Of a stretch of 10,235 nt of DNA, positions 1-6,016 are shown piece after piece. Position 1 is the stretch's first letter. Each line of letters begins with the position of its first letter. The position numbers were made by a program, and so were the translations under genes. The DNA lies in the NCBI GenBank assembly GCA_910583795.1, contig CAJTZQ010000100.1, forward strand, positions 1 through 10,235. The letters are read 5' to 3'. Source of the DNA: an uncultured Muribaculaceae bacterium (GTDB taxonomy: Bacteria; Bacteroidota; Bacteroidia; Bacteroidales; Muribaculaceae). Under the pieces are notes generated by a model that worked only from the letters and a program-made list of their open reading frames with translations, had not been told where the DNA came from and ran no database searches.

Positions 1-57
1 ATAGAATATCGGATTCCGGTTCCGACGATTAGGGTTCGACTCCCTATGGAGATACCA
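1..57 (+). tRNA. tRNA-Arg (anticodon CCG), 3' part; 5' end lies outside the window
   Basis: The 3' two thirds of a tRNA can be folded directly. The anticodon stem TCGGA/TCCGA (9-13 with 21-25) closes a 7-base loop TTCCGGT. U33 is followed by anticodon CCG at 16-18, which reads the Arg codon CGG. A 4-base variable loop (26-29) follows, then a T arm with stem TAGGG/CCCTA (30-34 with 42-46) and loop TTCGACT. The 3' acceptor strand is at 47-53, the discriminator base is A54, and CCA is encoded at 55-57. The acceptor 5' strand and most of the D arm lie upstream of the window, so acceptor pairing cannot be checked. A terminator follows immediately. Confidence 0.88.
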
Positions 58-59
58 CT

Positions 60-102
60 TAAAACTCCAATTGGCTAAATTTTAATCAATTGGAGTTTTA
101 TT
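60..102 (+). terminator. Hairpin terminator after the tRNA
   Basis: A perfect 14-bp inverted repeat pairs 60-73 (TAAAACTCCAATTG) with 87-100 around a 13-base loop, starting three bases after the tRNA CCA. The stem is AT-rich at its base, ending in TTTTA, so it supplies its own short U-run. It probably ends tRNA transcription. Its A-rich side could also serve the opposite strand. Confidence 0.75.
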
Positions 103-105
103 ATA

Positions 106-321
106 CCAGATTTTGTCCTCTTGTTGAAAATGGGAAGAACTCCCATTGGATTACGTCAACATATTAATGGGAACCCCTCTGTAGACATACTACAAAGGAT
201 TGCCACTGCCGTGGGATGTGACATCTTAGACCTCCTCACGAAACCCAGAGAAGAAGAGACAGTGATCTAATGCCCCCACTGCGGGAGATCGATAATCTTA
301 AAAACCGAATGTCATGAATGA
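106..321 (+). pseudogene. Remnant of a small XRE-type helix-turn-helix regulator with a C-terminal CPHCG zinc knuckle
   Basis: The frame that includes ATG 130-132 reads MGRTPIGLRQHINGNPSVDI and continues LQRIATAVGCDILDLL. This matches the recognition helix and following helices of short Bacteroidota XRE/Cro regulators, which have a typical INGNPSV..LQRIA..LG pattern. The first HTH helices, which should lie upstream, are not recognisable. The sequence there runs back into the tRNA terminator, so the 5' end appears deleted and the left boundary given is approximate. TAA at 268-270 interrupts the frame, yet the same frame continues as CPHCGRSIILKTECHE to TGA at 319-321. That is the zinc-knuckle tail seen in some relatives. 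The final TGA overlaps the ATG of the next gene (314), as expected for a former coupled gene pair. A short product from ATG 130 to TAA 270 (46 residues) is possible but would lack a full DNA-binding domain. Confidence 0.7.
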
Positions 322-883
322 CTTAGAGATAATCCGTTCCAAGATCTATGAAATAAGGGGTCAGAAAGTGATGCTCGACCGAGATTTGGCTGTAATGTAC
401 GGAGTAGAGACAAGAGCCTTGAATCAGGCTGTCAAACGTAATTCCGAACGCTTCCCCGAAGATTTTATGTTTCAAATGACAGATGAGGAAGTGGAAAATT
501 GGAAATCACAGATTGTGATGTCCAATTCTATCAAAATGGGTATGAGGCGTAATCCATACGTCTTTACTGAACTTGGAGTTGCCATGCTTTCAAGTGTATT
601 AACCTCCAAAATTGCCATTCAGGTAAACATCGGTATAATGAGGGCTTTTGTTACTGTCAGGCAGATGATAGCCGCCAATCCGGTGACACTGCGTCTCTCC
701 ACTCTTGAAAAGAACTTCGAGGAACTCAAACAGGATCTTGAGGAAATATTCGCCGACTACAACGACATCAACGAAGATACTCGCATTCAGCTGGAAGCCA
801 TAAACACGGCTCTCGCAGACTTGCAGGCTGACCGAAAGAAAATATCTCCCCACAAACGCATAGGCTTCAAGACGGAAGATTGA
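314..883 (+). CDS. ORF6N domain-containing protein (phage antirepressor/KilA-N type DNA-binding)
   Basis: This intact 189-residue protein belongs to the ORF6N group found in phage and mobile-element antirepressors and scattered through Bacteroidota chromosomes. Residues 6-95 form the ORF6N domain. Recognisable parts are IYEIRGQKVMLDRDLAVMYGV (approximately 11-31), the RNSERFPEDFMF segment (42-53) and YVFTELGVAMLSSVL (82-96). Residues about 126-175 are rich in Glu, Lys, Leu and Gln with heptad-like spacing, so a C-terminal coiled coil is likely. The protein ends in a basic PHKRIGFK tail (179-186). Family members are thought to bind DNA, but the target here is unknown. The start overlaps the end of the decayed XRE gene by 8 bases, suggesting the two were once a coupled regulatory pair. 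No integrase, recombinase or other phage gene is visible nearby, so it looks like an isolated remnant or a stand-alone gene. No clear promoter was seen directly upstream. Confidence 0.88.
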   Translation: MNDLEIIRSKIYEIRGQKVMLDRDLAVMYGVETRALNQAVKRNSERFPEDFMFQMTDEEVENWKSQIVMSNSIKMGMRRNPYVFTELGVAMLSSVLTSKIAIQVNIGIMRAFVTVRQMIAANPVTLRLSTLEKNFEELKQDLEEIFADYNDINEDTRIQLEAINTALADLQADRKKISPHKRIGFKTED

Positions 884-898
884 AAAAGAGGTCTTTTT
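883..898 (+). terminator. Weak hairpin after the ORF6N gene
   Basis: AAAAAG (883-888) pairs with CTTTTT (893-898) around a 4-base loop, beginning at the last base of the stop codon. The stem has only one G-C pair, so termination would be weak. A second A/T-only inverted repeat with one mismatch (AAATCT 991-996 with AGATTT 1015-1020) is followed by TTTT and could act as a backup. Confidence 0.35.
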
Positions 899-1059
899 AT
901 CGTAAAATGCAATAAGGAAATCGATATCCGTAAAAAAAGTTTAAACAACTTCATTTATTTGTATTAAAATTAAAATTTATATAATGCTTTAAATCTAAAA
1001 AAGTTCAATTTTTAAGATTTTTTTACATTATGCATTGCTGTGGTTTCATAAATAAGTTA
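884..1059. other. AT-rich non-coding stretch
   Basis: This very AT-rich segment lies between the ORF6N gene and the promoter-like box at 1060. It holds the weak hairpins described for the ORF6N terminator and many A or T runs. I see no ORF of convincing length and no long repeat. With the candidate RNA unit downstream it makes up a gap of about 320 bases (884-1206) without protein genes. Base composition differs sharply from the ribosomal operon, as is common beside recently acquired or decaying DNA. Confidence 0.6.
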
Positions 1060-1067
1060 TAACTTTG
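1034..1067 (+). promoter_or_regulatory. Bacteroidota-type promoter (TAnnTTTG -7 box)
   Basis: TAACTTTG at 1060-1067 matches the Bacteroidota sigma -7 consensus TAnnTTTG exactly. The best upstream match to the -33 TTTG element is ATTG at 1034-1037. Its spacing is 22 bases, slightly longer than usual, so the upstream element is weak. Transcription would start near 1074. No plus-strand gene follows anywhere in the window; the next plus-strand signal is the terminator at 1133-1165. Confidence 0.5.
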
Positions 1068-1073
1068 CAGTGA

Positions 1074-1165
1074 AATTTAGGTATCTATAATCCTAACATG
1101 TAAGAATTTATTTAGTTAAGCAAAAACAAGCGAGTGGACTGATTGTGAAATCCGTCCACTTTCTT
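1074..1165 (+). ncRNA. Candidate small RNA between an orphan promoter and a terminator
   Basis: The stretch between the promoter box and the terminator would give a transcript of about 90 bases with no meaningful ORF. It has a short 5' hairpin (TTAGG 1077-1081 with CCTAA 1092-1096), an A/U-rich single-stranded middle with a run of A near 1122-1126, and a 3' terminator hairpin. That layout fits a stand-alone small RNA. I recognise no known RNA family. The transcript could instead be a leftover from a lost gene, and both ends are inferred. Confidence 0.35.
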
Positions 1166-1169
1166 ATTT
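1133..1169. terminator. Strong hairpin terminator, possibly bidirectional
   Basis: AGTGGAC (1133-1139) pairs with GTCCACT (1154-1160). After one T-C mismatch, GATT (1141-1144) pairs with AATC (1149-1152) under a GTGA tetraloop of the GNRA type. On the plus strand it runs into TTTCTTATTTAT, an intrinsic-terminator tail. On the minus strand it lies about 45 bases beyond the stop of the DUF3109 gene and is followed by CGCTTGTTTTT. It may therefore also terminate the cls-DUF3109 transcript. Confidence 0.7.
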
Positions 1170-1206
1170 ATACTCACCACAAAATCCTTGTTTATAATGT
1201 TCTAAT

Positions 1207-1785
1207 TCAAGAATGTTGCTTTATCCATTCTTGAGCCACGGAGCATAATTCTGCATACCAGTCTTCCCCGAATTTTCGGATAAGCGGCTCCTTGAGAAAT
1301 TCATATGCCCTGATTTTTTTTGTTCTTCCCAGTATTTCTGCACATTTACATATTTTCCATCTGTGAAGATTGACAGCCGTCATATCCCCGTATTTTTTTA
1401 AACGCACCGGGTAAAGATGGCATGACGACGGTTTTAGCTGCGGAAGTTTTCCTTCTCGATATGCCTTCTCAAGAGCACACAGACATTTGCCGCCTTCAGC
1501 ATAAGTTGTGAACACGCAATCCTTCCCCTCCACAATCTGAGTCACCAGATCACCTTCTTCGTCTATATACGAACTGCCTGATTCCTCTATGATCCGGCGT
1601 GCCCCGGGATTCAATAAGGGCAATATCTCATCCAAATGAGCTTCGATAGCCTGACGCTCTTCTTCTAAAAGGGGTGCCCCGGCATCTCCGTCGATACAAC
1701 ATTGCCCAAGACAAGAATCGAGGTCACATACAAAAAATCTTTCAATAAGGTCGAGAGAAACTAAAGAGTCTTTTATTAAGAGCAT
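1207..1785 (-). CDS. DUF3109 family cysteine-rich protein
   Basis: This 192-residue protein resembles the DUF3109 family, which is common in Bacteroidota and related to small proteins with Cys clusters suspected of binding zinc or iron. The diagnostic cluster near the N-terminus is C20-x4-C25-x3-C29-C30. Further cysteines sit at 90, 101, 103, 122, 146 and 148, with C122 in a SSCHLYPVRL segment and C146/C148 in WKICKC. So many ordered Cys residues suggest a metal site, perhaps an iron-sulfur cluster, but this is inference. There is no signal peptide or membrane segment, so it is probably cytoplasmic. The start codon lies 9 bases after the cardiolipin synthase stop, so the two are probably co-transcribed. 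The length looks full and I see no damage. The function is not established; any link to phospholipid metabolism rests only on position. Confidence 0.85.
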   Translation of the reverse strand: MLLIKDSLVSLDLIERFFVCDLDSCLGQCCIDGDAGAPLLEEERQAIEAHLDEILPLLNPGARRIIEESGSSYIDEEGDLVTQIVEGKDCVFTTYAEGGKCLCALEKAYREGKLPQLKPSSCHLYPVRLKKYGDMTAVNLHRWKICKCAEILGRTKKIRAYEFLKEPLIRKFGEDWYAELCSVAQEWIKQHS

Positions 1786-1794
1786 TTCTATATA

Positions 1795-3240
1795 TTATAA
1801 AATAGGTGACACCAGACGGAGAAGAGATTCCAAAAAACGTTGAGGAAGCGGACGCTTCTTCCATTGTTCAAGCGTTAGTTTTTTACATCTCTTCAAATCA
1901 TTGAAAAAAATAGCCCGCATCTTCCGGTTGATCTCTGTATCATAAATCAGAAGATTGCATTCAAAATTATTCTCAAAACTTCTAAAATCAAAATTAGTAG
2001 ACCCTGCGGTAACAAAATTATCGTCAATGATCATAGCCTTCGCATGAAGCATACCGGGTTCGTAAAGATAAACCTTTATTCCCGCTTTCAAGCATTGTGT
2101 GATGTAAGAGAATGATGCATAATGCAGCAACTTGCTGTCTGTGTTCCGCGGCATCATTATCCTTACATCTATTTTTGCGAGTGCTGCTGCTTCCAGAGCA
2201 TTAAGAAGTCCGTCGGTCGGCAGGAAATAAGGCGTTTGGATCAGTATTTTGCGCCGTGCCGAAGATATGGCACGTAAGAAACATAATGTAAGATTGTTCC
2301 ATCTTTCAGTCGGTCCTCCCGTGACGAGCTGAACCCCGGTGAGATTACAAATCTCAGGTCGCTCAGTCTTAACTTCCGGAACATACGGGTCTTTTTTCAA
2401 GAAATTCCAATCTATCGCAAATGAATAAATCAGTGATTCAACAATATCTCCCCTCACCCTGAAATGTGTGTCTCTCCATTCTTCCCCGTTTGGAAGTCCG
2501 TTGACATATCTGTCAGCAATATTCATCCCTCCGATATACCCGATATTCCCGTCGATCACTACAATCTTACGATGATTTCTCCAATTGATTCTGTTGGCAA
2601 AATGTGGAAAATTCACCCTGAAGAAAGGGTGGGTCTCCACGCCATGCTGTTTCATTTTATCGAAAAACCTATTTCGCGCAGAAAAACTTCCTATATGGTC
2701 ATAGATAACCTTAACCATAACACCCTGCTTTGCTTTCGAAATAAGAATATCTGCAATTTCATTTCCTATGATGTCATCAAGGAATATATAGTATTGCAAT
2801 AAAATGGATTTCTTGGCATTTAGGAGATCTTGTTTCAATGATTCAAACTTTGACGCACCGTCGGTATAGATGTCAATCTCATTATTTACGGTAAACGGAG
2901 ATCTGCTGAGATTGTATGATAATTTGATTATATTCTTTTGCTCTTCTGTTATATTAAGATCATTAAGGTCAATTCTGTCGGGAGAATTATCATGCATGAT
3001 TTTCCGTTTGTTATGGCGCGAAATCATATGCATGCCTCTGAGGCTTCTGCCAAAAAACAAATAGAAAATAAGCCCCACTCCGGGAAGAAAGACCAATGCA
3101 ATCACCCAAGACAAGGCACGGATAGGATTTCGGTTTTCACGAAGCACGACAATCACGGCAGTGACAACCATCGTCACATAAAGAGCTGTGACTAATATAG
3201 CCAGCCAACTGCTTAGATGTATCGTTTCTTGAATATACAT
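1795..3240 (-). CDS. cls: Cardiolipin synthase (phospholipase D superfamily)
   Basis: A bacterial ClsA-type cardiolipin synthase, 481 residues, near the usual length of about 480. It condenses two phosphatidylglycerol molecules into cardiolipin plus glycerol at the inner membrane. Two hydrophobic segments at about 12-33 and 43-63 form the N-terminal membrane anchor; the second ends in GLIFYLFFGRSLRG. Both catalytic HKD motifs are complete: HRKIVVID with H223, K225, D230, followed by GYIGGMN, and HAKAMIID with H399, K401, D406, followed by TAGSTNFDFRS. The QTPYFLPTDG segment (335-344) is also typical. The gene follows the ribosomal operon terminator and precedes the DUF3109 gene. A possible promoter (TTG, 20 bases, then TAATTTAG, one mismatch to TAnnTTTG) overlaps the tail of that terminator. 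An A/T-rich stretch without a Shine-Dalgarno motif precedes the ATG. Confidence 0.95.
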   Translation of the reverse strand: MYIQETIHLSSWLAILVTALYVTMVVTAVIVVLRENRNPIRALSWVIALVFLPGVGLIFYLFFGRSLRGMHMISRHNKRKIMHDNSPDRIDLNDLNITEEQKNIIKLSYNLSRSPFTVNNEIDIYTDGASKFESLKQDLLNAKKSILLQYYIFLDDIIGNEIADILISKAKQGVMVKVIYDHIGSFSARNRFFDKMKQHGVETHPFFRVNFPHFANRINWRNHRKIVVIDGNIGYIGGMNIADRYVNGLPNGEEWRDTHFRVRGDIVESLIYSFAIDWNFLKKDPYVPEVKTERPEICNLTGVQLVTGGPTERWNNLTLCFLRAISSARRKILIQTPYFLPTDGLLNALEAAALAKIDVRIMMPRNTDSKLLHYASFSYITQCLKAGIKVYLYEPGMLHAKAMIIDDNFVTAGSTNFDFRSFENNFECNLLIYDTEINRKMRAIFFNDLKRCKKLTLEQWKKRPLPQRFLESLLRLVSPIL

Positions 3241-3293
3241 TCTTTATAATTCCATTATAACCTAATTTGCTGCTAAATTAATTAATATTATCG

Positions 3294-3333
3294 AAAAAAA
3301 CAAGAGCGGTACCCAATAGGGCAACCGCTCTTG
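3294..3333 (-). terminator. Intrinsic terminator of the spc-alpha ribosomal operon
   Basis: A perfect 10-bp inverted repeat pairs CAAGAGCGGT (3301-3310) with ACCGCTCTTG (3324-3333), with an extra CCC/GGG pairing inside the loop (3312-3314 with 3319-3321). Read on the minus strand the stem is followed at once by seven T (3300-3294). It sits 23 bases past the rplQ stop codon and marks the end of the ribosomal transcript before cls. Confidence 0.92.
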
Positions 3334-3356
3334 GCAAATATGGTATATGGCTAAGA

Positions 3357-3860
3357 TTATTCTGCCTTGGGAGCCTCCTCTGCGGGAGCCTCTGCCGGAG
3401 TTTCTGCTGCTACAGTTTCTGCTGCAGGAGCCGCGCTCTTCTTGCGACGGCTGCGGCGGGTAGCCTTAGCTTTCTTCTCACCGGCAGCTTCGAGCATGTT
3501 TTCATTGAAGTCAACAAGTTCGATCATTGCCATCTCAGCATTGTCACCAAGACGGTGGCCGGTTTTGAGGATACGAGTGTAGCCACCCGGACGTTCTGCA
3601 ACTTTTTCAGCAACCACGCCGAAAAGTTCTTTGACAGCCTCTTTGTTCTGAAGATAGCTGAAGACGAGGCGACGGTTAGTCATATCGTCGGTCTTTGACC
3701 TCGTGATAAGTGGCTCGGCATATATTCTCAATGCTTTTGCCTTAGCCAAAGTCGTGAAGATTCTCTTATGCATGATAAGAGATATTGTAAGGTTCATGAG
3801 AAGAGCATCGCGGTGACCTTTCTTACGACTGAGGTGGTTGAATTTTTTATTGTGTCTCAT
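3357..3860 (-). CDS. rplQ: Large ribosomal subunit protein bL17
   Basis: L17 lines the peptide exit tunnel region of the 50S subunit. Residues 1-116 are the conserved domain: MRHNKKFNHLSRKKGHRDAL at the start, then the NLTISLIMHKRIFTTLAKAKALR helix region, and GHRLGDNAEMAMIELV near its end. Residues 117-167 are an extra tail, first basic (KKAKATRRSRRKK, about 129-141) and then rich in Ala, Pro and Glu. Such low-complexity tails are usual in Bacteroidota L17, whereas the E. coli protein stops near residue 127. The gene starts 6 bases after rpoA and is the last of the operon, 23 bases before the terminator hairpin. The pairing rpoA-rplQ is almost universal in bacteria. Confidence 0.97.
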   Translation of the reverse strand: MRHNKKFNHLSRKKGHRDALLMNLTISLIMHKRIFTTLAKAKALRIYAEPLITRSKTDDMTNRRLVFSYLQNKEAVKELFGVVAEKVAERPGGYTRILKTGHRLGDNAEMAMIELVDFNENMLEAAGEKKAKATRRSRRKKSAAPAAETVAAETPAEAPAEEAPKAE

Positions 3861-3866
3861 CGTTGT

Positions 3867-4865
3867 TTAGTCTTTATCTAATTTATATTTTGAAATGTCC
3901 ATCCCAAAGGAGAGGTTGAGACTTGCGAGAAGCTCATCAAGTTCAGTGAGCGACTTCTTTCCGAAGTTACGGAACTTAAGAAGATCGTTCTTGTTGAACA
4001 CAACAAGCTCACCAAGGGTCTCCACCTCGGCGCTCTTAAGACAGTTGAGGGCACGGACTGAAAGATCCATATCGGTAAGTTTACTCTTGAGCAGCTGACG
4101 CATGTGGAGCACTTCCTCGTCAAATTCATCGACGTCGTTCTCCTTGGGAGCCTCGAGAGCAATTTTCTCATCGCTGAAGAGCATGAAATGATAAATGAGA
4201 ATCTTAGCAGCCTCTTTGAGTGCATCCTTTGGCTGGATAGAGCCATCGGTTGTCACTTCGAGAAGAAGCTTCTCATAGTCTGTCTTCTGCTCTACACGGT
4301 AGTTTTCTACCGAATATTTCACGTTCTTTACCGGAGTATAAATAGAGTCGATTGCTATTACGCTCGGATCCGTATCGCCGAGAATTTCACGATTCTCGTC
4401 GGCGGGTACCCAGCCACGACCTTTATTGATGGTAAATTCCATCTGGAAACTTGCCGAGGGATCAAGCCGGCAGATTTCAAGATCGGGATTCAACACCTCG
4501 AATCCGGAGAGCACTTTGCCCAGATCGCCTGCCTTAAGCACATCGGTGCCCGACACATTGATCACTCCCTTTTCAGTTTCATGATCTTCAGTCAGCTGCT
4601 TGAATCTTACCTGCTTAAGGTTGAGGATGATATTGGTGACATCCTGCTTCACCCCGGGAATGGTGTCAAGCTCATGGGCAACACCGCCGATACGGATAGA
4701 GCATATGGCAAATCCACCGAGCGAAGAAAGAAGGATTCTACGCAATGCGTTGCCTATTGTCTGGCCGTAGCCCGGTTCAAGCGGCCTGAATTCGAACTTG
4801 CCGAACGAATTGTCGGCCTCAAGCATGATGACCTTGTCGGGTTTCTGAAATGCTAATATTGGCAT
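3867..4865 (-). CDS. rpoA: DNA-directed RNA polymerase subunit alpha
   Basis: The alpha subunit dimer is the scaffold on which beta and beta' assemble, and its C-terminal domain contacts upstream promoter DNA and activators. All 332 residues match a normal alpha subunit. The N-terminal domain (1 to about 230) includes the dimerisation helix GNALRRILLSSLGGFA (38-53) and the VxNxxYxVEN-like VKYSVENYRVEQ (182-193). A flexible acidic linker (231-257) follows, and a helix-hairpin-helix C-terminal domain (258-318) has LSVRALNCLKSAEVETLGEL and LLKFRNFGKKSLTELDELL. The gene begins 16 bases after rpsD, with an AATAATAAACAATAGAAACC leader and no Shine-Dalgarno motif, and is followed 6 bases later by rplQ. 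Confidence 0.98.
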   Translation of the reverse strand: MPILAFQKPDKVIMLEADNSFGKFEFRPLEPGYGQTIGNALRRILLSSLGGFAICSIRIGGVAHELDTIPGVKQDVTNIILNLKQVRFKQLTEDHETEKGVINVSGTDVLKAGDLGKVLSGFEVLNPDLEICRLDPSASFQMEFTINKGRGWVPADENREILGDTDPSVIAIDSIYTPVKNVKYSVENYRVEQKTDYEKLLLEVTTDGSIQPKDALKEAAKILIYHFMLFSDEKIALEAPKENDVDEFDEEVLHMRQLLKSKLTDMDLSVRALNCLKSAEVETLGELVVFNKNDLLKFRNFGKKSLTELDELLASLNLSFGMDISKYKLDKD

Positions 4866-4881
4866 GGGTTTCTATTGTTTA

Positions 4882-5487
4882 TTATTTAGAATACAACTCA
4901 ACGATCAACTGTTCCTTGATTGTCTCCGGAATGTCTTCACGTTGCGGAACATGGAGGAACTTACCACCCTTTTTGCTATCATCCCATTCAATCCAGGGAT
5001 ATTTGCTGTGGTTAAAGCCTGCGAGGCAATCAGCGATAACTTCGAGTGATTTTGATTTCTCTCGCACGGCAACCACGTCACCGGGCTTTACATGATATGA
5101 AGGAACGTTTACAACATCACCGTTTACTGTGATGTGCTTGTGAAGCACAAGCTGACGTGCTGCGGGACGCGAAGGTGCGATGCCGAGACGGTAAACTACG
5201 TTGTCAAGACGGCTTTCGAGAAGCTGCAGCAACACCTCACCTGTGATACCTTTGGTGCGGGCTGCCTTCTCAAAGAGATTACGGAACTGACGCTCCAATA
5301 CACCGTATGTGTATTTTGCTTTCTGCTTCTCTTTGAGCTGTGTGCCGTATTCCGAAGTCTTTCTTCTGCGGTTGGCACCATGCTGTCCCGGTGGATAATT
5401 TTTCTTAGCCAGAATCTTATCCTCGCCGTAAATAGCCTCGCCGAATTTGCGGGCAATTCTTGTCTTTGGGCCTGTATATCTTGCCAT
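4882..5487 (-). CDS. rpsD: Small ribosomal subunit protein uS4
   Basis: S4 is a primary 16S rRNA-binding protein that nucleates assembly of the 30S body and, in several bacteria, represses its own operon. The 201 residues begin MARYTGPKTRIARKFGE and include PPGQHGANRRRKTSEYG (32-48) and the EKQKAKYTYGVLERQFR helix (53-69). The S4 RNA-binding domain is at about 92-155, with LDNVVYRLGIAPSRPAARQL and HITVNGDVVNVPSY. The N-terminal zinc-binding cysteines of some S4 proteins are absent, as in other Cys-free versions. Unlike its neighbours it is preceded by a long 130-base gap containing inverted repeats, which makes it the likeliest regulated start in the operon. rpoA follows after 16 bases. Confidence 0.98.
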   Translation of the reverse strand: MARYTGPKTRIARKFGEAIYGEDKILAKKNYPPGQHGANRRRKTSEYGTQLKEKQKAKYTYGVLERQFRNLFEKAARTKGITGEVLLQLLESRLDNVVYRLGIAPSRPAARQLVLHKHITVNGDVVNVPSYHVKPGDVVAVREKSKSLEVIADCLAGFNHSKYPWIEWDDSKKGGKFLHVPQREDIPETIKEQLIVELYSK

Positions 5488-5617
5488 TGTTTTCTGATTG
5501 TTTTAATTAAAGTGGACCTTTAACCCAATCTCCTTAGCGCAGCCGCGACTGCCGAGAGAAAGATGCTGGGGCAGTCTATTCGCATTCAGAGACGGGCGTG
5601 GGGGCTGCTTTATCCTA
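5488..5617 (-). promoter_or_regulatory. Putative structured mRNA leader of rpsD (possible S4 autoregulatory element)
   Basis: This 130-base gap stands out in an operon whose other gaps are 5-37 bases. On the minus strand, GCAGCC (5608-5603) pairs with GGCTGC (5544-5539). Inside that, GACTGCC (5576-5570) pairs with GGCAGTC (5553-5547) around a 16-base loop. The two right arms are separated by only two bases, giving a nested two-stem fold with a 26-base 5' internal segment. A GC-rich 5' part is followed by an A/T-rich 3' part before the ATG. AAGGAG at 5535-5530 resembles a Shine-Dalgarno motif but lies 42 bases from the start codon, too far to act there. S4 is a known autoregulator in E. coli and Bacillus, so control at this leader is a reasonable inference. 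I could not match it to a known RNA family. Confidence 0.5.
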
Positions 5618-6007
5618 TTAAACTCTTCTTCTTTTAGGAGGACGACATCCATTGTGGGGCAGCGGAGTGACATCTACGATCTCTGTCACTTCGATTCCGG
5701 CTCCGTGTACTGTACGAATTGCCGATTCGCGACCGTTGCCCGGCCCCTTCACATAGGCTTTCACCTTACGCAGGCCGAGATCGTATGCGACCTTGGCACA
5801 ATCCTGCGCTGCCATCTGGGCTGCATAAGGAGTGTTTTTCTTACTGCCTCTGAAACCCATCTTGCCAGCTGAGCTCCAGGATATGACCTGACCCTCGCTG
5901 TTGGCAAGGCAAACGATAATGTTGTTGAAAGAGCTATGCACATGAAGCTGACCATTGGCGTCAACCTTGACATTCCTCTTTTTAGCTGCGACTGTCTTCT
6001 TTGCCAT
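5618..6007 (-). CDS. rpsK: Small ribosomal subunit protein uS11
   Basis: S11 sits on the 30S platform near the mRNA exit and E-site. The 129 residues include GQLHVHSSFNNIIVCLANSEG (19-39), the SSAGKMGFRGSKKNTPYAAQ segment (45-64), KAYVKGPGNGRESAIRT (83-99) and the family signature DVTPLPHNGCRPPKRRRV at the C-terminus (112-129). The length is normal. It starts 9 bases after the rpsM stop, with a CTAAATAAAATTAAAGT leader that lacks a Shine-Dalgarno motif. It is followed by the long rpsD leader. Confidence 0.98.
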   Translation of the reverse strand: MAKKTVAAKKRNVKVDANGQLHVHSSFNNIIVCLANSEGQVISWSSAGKMGFRGSKKNTPYAAQMAAQDCAKVAYDLGLRKVKAYVKGPGNGRESAIRTVHGAGIEVTEIVDVTPLPHNGCRPPKRRRV

Positions 6008-6016
6008 ACTTTAATT

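Noticed and set aside
3357..3510. Ala/Pro/Glu-rich tail of L17 as a possible frameshift or fusion
   Set aside because: The reading frame is continuous, and such tails are common in L17 of Bacteroidota.
4104..4856. A 250-codon plus-strand open frame opposite rpoA
   Set aside because: It lies entirely antisense to a complete, conserved rpoA, and its translation shows no recognisable domain. It is a shadow of rpoA codon use.
5528..5536. AAGGAG as the Shine-Dalgarno site of rpsD
   Set aside because: It is 42 bases from the start codon, and other genes here lack such motifs. It is more likely part of the structured leader or chance.
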